9,819 nucleotides of DNA from an uncultured Prevotella sp. Lineage in GTDB: Bacteria; Bacteroidota; Bacteroidia; Bacteroidales; Bacteroidaceae. Below, piece after piece: positions 6,877 through 9,819 of this stretch; the first letter of the stretch is position 1; each line of letters starts with the position of its first letter. The notes beneath the pieces are model-generated. The model made no database searches, was not told where the DNA came from, and was given only the letters and a program-made list of their open reading frames with translations. The stretch lies in NCBI GenBank assembly GCA_900770845.1, contig CAAGLS010000161.1:1-9819 (forward strand). Reading direction: 5' to 3'. The translations under genes were made by a program, and so were the position numbers.

Positions 6877-7198
6877 TGCTTATTTCGTGACGTTTTTTCT
6901 TCTCGTAATGTTCCTTTCTTTTCGGGTTCATAGGGAACCAGCCCTTCAGCACACGCTTCTCCTGCTCGAAGAGTTCGCCTATCGACCACAGCAGACTTGC
7001 CCCCAACACCCCCAACAGGGATGACCAGACAATGTCGGCTTGAAGCAGCGACAGAACCACGCACACTATGCCGCCAACCAAGAAGAGCCACCAAGGCTGC
7101 GTGCCTAAGTAGTATTCTGTCTTGATGACCAACGGATGGAAAAGTCCGATGATGAGAAACGTTGAAATGGCGATGACTATTCCTGTTATATGTATCAT
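6866..7198 (-). CDS. DUF4491-family small membrane protein
   Basis: A 110-residue protein that I assign to DUF4491, a family of unknown function found mainly in Bacteroidota. Three hydrophobic segments are visible: residues 4-25 (ITGIVIAISTFLIIGLFHPL), 36-58 (WWLFLVGGIVCVVLSLLQAD) and 59-77 (SSLLGVLGASLLWSIGELF). The tail from 80 onward is strongly charged and mostly basic (KEHYEKKKRHE). It should be an inner-membrane protein with a cytoplasmic basic tail, although topology was judged by eye. The reading frame overlaps rlmH by 11 bp. The ATG at 7198 lies only 4 bases after a perfect TAnnTTTG box, so the transcript may begin at or next to the start codon. No role can be assigned. Confidence 0.85.
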   Translation of the reverse strand: MIHITGIVIAISTFLIIGLFHPLVIKTEYYLGTQPWWLFLVGGIVCVVLSLLQADIVWSSLLGVLGASLLWSIGELFEQEKRVLKGWFPMNPKRKEHYEKKKRHEISNES

Positions 7199-7202
7199 GT
7201 GG

Positions 7203-7210
7203 CAAAATTA
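7203..7210 (-). promoter_or_regulatory. -7 box of the DUF4491-rlmH promoter
   Basis: TAATTTTG on the minus strand (7210-7203) matches the Bacteroidota -7 consensus TAnnTTTG fully. It ends 4 bases before the DUF4491 ATG, predicting a leaderless or nearly leaderless mRNA. No TTTG is found 19-21 bases upstream, so the match rests on one box only. Confidence 0.45.
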
Positions 7211-7231
7211 CTATTTTTTCTTGGTTTTCTC

Positions 7232-7262
7232 TCTGTTTTATAGAAAAATATTAGTAACTTTG
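7232..7262 (+). promoter_or_regulatory. Promoter for the phosphohexomutase gene
   Basis: TAACTTTG (7255-7262) is a full match to TAnnTTTG. TCTG (7232-7235), one base off TTTG, lies 19 bases upstream. Transcription would start near 7268, giving a leader of about 43 nt before ATG 7311. It is back-to-back with the DUF4491 promoter in the 112-bp divergent gap. Confidence 0.65.
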
Positions 7263-7267
7263 TCTCA

Positions 7268-7306
7268 ATGAAACAAAAAACCATTCATAAATTTAGTCAA
7301 CTGTAA
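7268..7306 (+). other. 12-codon mini-ORF in the phosphohexomutase leader
   Basis: ATG 7268 opens a 12-codon frame (MKQKTIHKFSQL) ending at TAA 7304-7306, four bases before the phosphohexomutase ATG. Its ATG falls almost at the predicted transcription start. It could be a leader peptide coupled to the main gene, but a chance ORF of this size is common in A-rich leaders. Confidence 0.15.
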
Positions 7307-7310
7307 GCAA

Positions 7311-9059
7311 ATGGAGAACAATGCAGAGTTAATTGCCCAGTGCGAGGCCAAGGCCAAGCAGTGGCTTTCACCGTCTTTCGACGAAGAGACGCGCAAGAGC
7401 GTGCAGCAAATGCTCGACAAAGAGGACAAGACCGACTTGATCGAAGCTTTCTATAAGAACCTCGAATTTGGCACCGGCGGACTGCGTGGCATCATGGGCG
7501 CCGGCAGCAACCGCATGAATGTCTACACCGTTGGCATGGCCACCCAGGGCTTCGCCAACTATCTGAAGAAGAACTTCGCCGACCGCAAGGACATCAGCGT
7601 CGTGGTCTGCCACGACTGCCGCAACAACAGCCGCAAGTTTGCAGAGTCGGTGGCCGACGTGTTCTCTTCCAACGGCATCAAGGTCTACCTCTTCGACGAC
7701 ATGCGCCCCACGCCCGAATGCTCCTTCGCCATCCGCGAGTTGGGATGCCAGGCCGGCGTGAACATCACGGCCAGCCACAACCCCAAGGAATACAATGGCT
7801 ACAAGGCCTACTGGGAAGACGGCGCACAAGTGCTCGCCCCCCACGACACGGGCATCATTGAAGAGGTGAACAAGGTCAAGGTGGAGGACGTGAAGTTCCA
7901 AGGCGACAAGGATTTGATTCAAATCATTGGCGAGGACATCGACAAGGTGTATCTGGAGAAAATCCACACGCTCTCCATCGACCCTGCTGTCATCAAGCGC
8001 CAGCACGACCTCAAGATTGTCTACACTCCACTCCACGGCACGGGCATGAAGCTTATCCCCCAATCGCTGAAACTTTGGGGCTTCGACAACGTCCACTGTG
8101 TGAAGGAGCAGATGGTGAAGGACGGCAACTTCCCCACCGTCGTATCGCCCAATCCTGAGAACGGCGAGGCTCTGACACTGGCCATCCGCGACGCAAAGGC
8201 CATCGACGCCGACATTGTGATGGCCTCCGACCCCGATGCCGACCGAGTGGGTATGGCCTGCAAGAACGACAAGGGCGAGTGGACGCTCATCAATGGCAAC
8301 CAGACTTGCCTCATCTTCCTCTACTACATCATCACCAACCGCAAGGCACAGGGACTGATGAAGTCGGGCGACTTCATCGTGAAAACCATAGTCACAACAG
8401 AGGTGATTCGCAAGATTGCCGAGAAGCAGCACATAGAAATGCGCGACTGCTACACTGGCTTCAAGTGGATAGCCCGCGAGATTCGCCTTTCTGAGGGCAA
8501 GCAGCAGTATATCGGCGGCGGCGAGGAGAGCTACGGATTCCTGGCTGAGGACTTCGTTCGCGACAAGGACGCCGTGTCGGCCATGAGCTTGTTGGCCGAG
8601 ATTTGCGCATGGGCCAAGGACCAGGGCAAGACACTCTACGACGTACTGATGGACATCTATCTGGAATACGGCTTCTCACGTGAGGTCACGGTCAACGTGG
8701 TGCGCCCGGGAAAGGCCGGCGCCGATGAGATCAAGGCCATGATGGACAACTTCCGCAACAATCCTCCCACGGAGTTGGGCGGCAGCAAGGTGGTCACATG
8801 GAAAGACTATGAGAGCCTCACCGCACGCCACTCCGACGGCAGCGTGACCAAGCTCGACATGCCCACCACAAGCAATGTGCTGCAATGGTTCTGCGACGAC
8901 GACACAAAGGTTTCCGTGCGTCCCTCTGGCACTGAGCCTAAGATCAAATTCTACATCGAGGTGAAGGGCACCATGAAGTGCGCCGGCTGCTACGAGCGTT
9001 GCACCAATGAGGCCAACGCCAAGGTTGAGGCCATCAAGAAGAGCCTGAAACTCGACTGA
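7311..9059 (+). CDS. Phospho-sugar mutase (phosphoglucomutase / phosphomannomutase family)
   Basis: Alpha-D-phosphohexomutase (582 residues) that moves phosphate between C1 and C6 of hexoses, linking glycolysis to glycogen and cell-surface sugar synthesis. All four catalytic regions are present: phosphoserine Ser155 in TASHNPKEYNGYK; the Mg2+ loop DPDADR (Asp307, Asp309, Asp311); the sugar-recognition loop GGGEESYGF (Glu405, Ser407); and the phosphate-binding RPSGTEPKIKF (from Arg537). FGTGGLRGIMGAGSNRMN near residues 53-70 is the N-terminal segment that contacts the bound phosphate. Length and the GEESYGF and SGTEPKIKFY motifs place it in the PGM2/PgcA-like long branch rather than the short ManB/AlgC one, but glucose versus mannose versus pentose preference cannot be read from sequence. 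It is monocistronic, with its own promoter (7232-7262) and terminator (9100-9145). Confidence 0.93.
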   Translation: MENNAELIAQCEAKAKQWLSPSFDEETRKSVQQMLDKEDKTDLIEAFYKNLEFGTGGLRGIMGAGSNRMNVYTVGMATQGFANYLKKNFADRKDISVVVCHDCRNNSRKFAESVADVFSSNGIKVYLFDDMRPTPECSFAIRELGCQAGVNITASHNPKEYNGYKAYWEDGAQVLAPHDTGIIEEVNKVKVEDVKFQGDKDLIQIIGEDIDKVYLEKIHTLSIDPAVIKRQHDLKIVYTPLHGTGMKLIPQSLKLWGFDNVHCVKEQMVKDGNFPTVVSPNPENGEALTLAIRDAKAIDADIVMASDPDADRVGMACKNDKGEWTLINGNQTCLIFLYYIITNRKAQGLMKSGDFIVKTIVTTEVIRKIAEKQHIEMRDCYTGFKWIAREIRLSEGKQQYIGGGEESYGFLAEDFVRDKDAVSAMSLLAEICAWAKDQGKTLYDVLMDIYLEYGFSREVTVNVVRPGKAGADEIKAMMDNFRNNPPTELGGSKVVTWKDYESLTARHSDGSVTKLDMPTTSNVLQWFCDDDTKVSVRPSGTEPKIKFYIEVKGTMKCAGCYERCTNEANAKVEAIKKSLKLD

Positions 9060-9099
9060 TACCCTCTCCCTGCCTCCTGAAAGGGCAAGATAAGACCAA

Positions 9100-9145
9100 C
9101 GGGAAAACCGCAAGCACAACTGCTTACGGTTTTCCCGTATTTTTG
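9100..9145 (+). terminator. Intrinsic terminator of the phosphohexomutase gene
   Basis: CGGGAAAACCG (9100-9110) pairs with CGGTTTTCCCG (9127-9137); after one C/A mismatch, AAGCA pairs with TGCTT around a CAAC loop (9117-9120). The hairpin is followed directly by TATTTTTG (9138-9145). It begins 40 bases past the stop codon. The long stem and T-rich tail make this the clearest terminator in the window. Confidence 0.93.
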
Positions 9146-9191
9146 TTGGCTGAGTATAAAAACGTGATAATCCATGAACAATATAGGATTA

Positions 9192-9212
9192 AGGTCGGTT
9201 CTAAAAATTAGA
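9192..9212 (+). repeat. Left terminal inverted repeat of copy 1
   Basis: It starts AGGTCGGTTCTAAAA and matches the reverse complement of 9444-9464 at 17 of 21 positions. It recurs at 9663-9683 with one difference (A9212-side GAT becomes GGT), and this makes copy 2 slightly closer to the right-end repeat. Confidence 0.7.
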
Positions 9213-9252
9213 TCGCGGTGCATTGGGCTTGCGCCCACCTTTTCTCGCCATG

Positions 9253-9279
9253 GCAGAGGCCAAGCAAGCTTGGCTCTGC
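9253..9279. repeat. Stem-loop inside the segment unique to copy 1
   Basis: GCAGAG (9253-9258) and CCAAG (9260-9264) pair with CTTGG (9269-9273) and CTCTGC (9274-9279) around a CAAG loop, with one bulged G. The 11-bp stem lies in the ~78-88 bp segment that copy 2 lacks. Confidence 0.6.
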
Positions 9280-9443
9280 TCATTTGGCTTACCGAAAAGG
9301 TTCTACAAGCTATCGGGACTCTGGAACGTAAGTTGAAGAGGGAGTGTAGCGGGATACACGACCGATGAGACTTGACGTTTTGAGACCGATAGATGCAGAA
9401 GACGACCGAAACAACATGCTTTCGCATCGTCTAATTTTCTGTA

Positions 9444-9464
9444 CCTAACTTTTAGAACTGGCCT
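9444..9464 (-). repeat. Right terminal inverted repeat of copy 1
   Basis: On the minus strand it reads AGGCCAGTTCTAAAAGTTAG from 9464, mirroring the left end. The core GTTCTAAAA is identical in both ends. Confidence 0.65.
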
Positions 9465-9477
9465 ATACAACATGCGA

Positions 9478-9557
9478 GGCAACTGGCACGATAGTTCGAG
9501 GCAGCTGACACGATAGTTCGTGGCTATTGGCACGATAGTTCGTGGCAGTTGGCACGA
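9478..9557. repeat. 22-bp tandem repeat, 3.6 units, each with a dyad
   Basis: Three full units (9478-9499, 9500-9521, 9522-9543) and a 14-bp partial unit (9544-9557) follow each other without spacers. The unit is roughly GGCARYTGGCACGA followed by TAGTTCGT. Each contains the dyad CACGA-TAGT-TCGTG, intact in units 2 and 3 and with one mismatch in unit 1 (TCGAG). A 22-bp period with a dyad resembles protein-binding iterons or tandem structured repeats. The absence of spacers excludes CRISPR. The block lies 13 bases past copy 1 of the MITE-like element. Confidence 0.85.
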
Positions 9558-9662
9558 AACAAAAACAAAAGACACGTCGTGGATAGTTTGCCCAACAGAG
9601 GCTCATCATAAGCCAATGGAGCAAAGTTCCGAAGTTTTCATTTGTAGAGGAAGTTCATTTTA

Positions 9663-9819
9663 AGGTCGGTTCTAAAAATTAGGTCGCGGCGTGTTCTGCC
9701 AGCTATCGGGACTCTGGAACGTAAGTTGAAGAGGGAGTGTAGCGGGCTACACGACCGATGAGACTTGACGTTTTGAGACCGATAGATGCAGAAGACGACC
9801 GAAACAACACACATTCGCA
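9663..9819. mobile_element. MITE-like element, copy 2 (cut by window edge)
   Basis: Same orientation as copy 1. The left end (9663-9690) differs from copy 1 at two or three positions, and 9701-9808 matches 9308-9415 at 107 of 108 positions (C9747 versus A9354). The ~88-base segment 9220-9307 of copy 1 is replaced here by only about 10 bases (9691-9700). After 9808 the sequence diverges (ACACATTCGCA versus ATGCTTTCGCA) and then the window ends, so the right terminal repeat is not seen. Confidence 0.7.

Larger units (their letters stand above)
9192..9464. mobile_element. MITE-like non-coding element, copy 1 (complete)
   Basis: A ~273-bp non-coding element is bounded by imperfect terminal inverted repeats: AGGTCGGTTCTAAAAATTAG at 9192-9211, and at the right end (9464-9444 read on the minus strand) AGGCCAGTTCTAAAAGTTAG; 17 of 21 positions match. 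A second copy in the same orientation starts at 9663. There is no transposase; small size, terminal inverted repeats, internal stem-loops and multiple copies fit a miniature inverted-repeat element mobilised by another IS. Internal hairpins include 9253-9279, GTGTA/TACAC at 9344-9359 and ATGC/GCAT at 9416-9427. No clean target-site duplication is visible: TTA precedes the left end but ATA follows the right. Exact ends are therefore tentative. Confidence 0.7.
9060..9819. other. Gene-free 3' flank with repeats and MITE-like elements
   Basis: No credible coding region exists from the phosphohexomutase stop to the window end (760 bases). The stretch holds, in order, an intrinsic terminator, a full MITE-like element, a 22-bp tandem repeat block, about 105 bases (9558-9662) with no recognisable feature, and a partial second element. 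Short frames here are composed of repeat sequence and lack upstream signals. Confidence 0.8.

Noticed and set aside
7368..8432. 354-codon minus-strand open frame opposite the phosphohexomutase
   Set aside because: It is antisense to a gene with all four catalytic motifs intact. The His/Val/Ala-rich composition is an antisense artefact.
8990..9427. 145-codon minus-strand frame spanning copy 1 and the end of the phosphohexomutase gene
   Set aside because: It runs through the terminator hairpin and into the antisense strand of a real gene.
9188..9468. Target-site duplication TTA/TTAA for the MITE-like element
   Set aside because: TTA precedes both copies on the left, but copy 1 is followed by ATAC on the right, so no duplication can be shown.
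9478..9557. CRISPR array
   Set aside because: The 22-bp units abut directly with no unique spacers, and no cas genes are nearby.
9303..9575. 90-codon minus-strand frame in the repeat region (CQLPRTIVPIATNYRV-like peptide repeats)
   Set aside because: The peptide repeats come from the 22-bp DNA repeat, and the rest lies in the MITE-like core. No start signal was found; similar frames would arise wherever these repeats occur.

Overview
The window looks like a chromosomal segment from the Bacteroidota, most likely a relatively GC-rich member of the Prevotella group. The evidence is: (i) promoters of the TTTG / TAnnTTTG type with A-rich leaders and little or no Shine-Dalgarno sequence; (ii) Bacteroidota-typical families (DUF3127 SSB-like protein, DUF4491 membrane protein, a CoaBC with PAMDLDM in place of PxMNxxM); and (iii) the gene order dnaN - DnaQ-like exonuclease - coaBC. 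The genus is an inference from memory of related sequences, not from any search.

Layout. Positions 1-2882 (minus strand) hold a tight operon: dnaN (beta clamp) first, then a DEDDh 3'-5' exonuclease 2 bp downstream, then coaBC overlapping the exonuclease by 8 bp and running off the left edge of the window. A 142-bp divergent control region (2883-3024) carries a near-consensus dnaN promoter and a weaker promoter for an SSB-like DUF3127 protein on the plus strand (3025-3492), which ends in DDLPF. Positions 3493-3686 are a convergent intergenic stretch with a degenerate 7-bp tandem repeat and a strong GC-rich hairpin serving as terminator, mainly for clpC. Positions 3687-6278 (minus) are clpC, an AAA+ unfoldase with a ClpP-docking VGF loop. 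Upstream of it, rlmH and a DUF4491 membrane protein (6406-7198, minus) overlap by 11 bp. A second divergent control region (7199-7310) serves DUF4491-rlmH and a plus-strand phosphohexomutase gene (7311-9059), which ends in a very clear intrinsic terminator at 9100-9145.

The last ~670 bases (9150-9819) hold no credible gene. They contain one complete ~273-bp MITE-like element with imperfect terminal inverted repeats, a block of 22-bp tandem repeats with a dyad in each unit, and a second same-orientation copy of the element cut by the window edge. The two copies agree at 107 of 108 positions over their shared core, but one carries about 78 extra internal bases.

Functionally, the left half is a replication cluster (clamp, exonuclease, SSB-like protein) joined to coenzyme A synthesis. 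The middle concerns protein quality control and ribosome maturation, and the right concerns hexose-phosphate interconversion. I see no phage, CRISPR, toxin-antitoxin or defence system. The non-routine signals are the repeat region at the right end, the substituted CoaC active-site positions, the SSB-like protein beside dnaN, and the apparently leaderless DUF4491 start.
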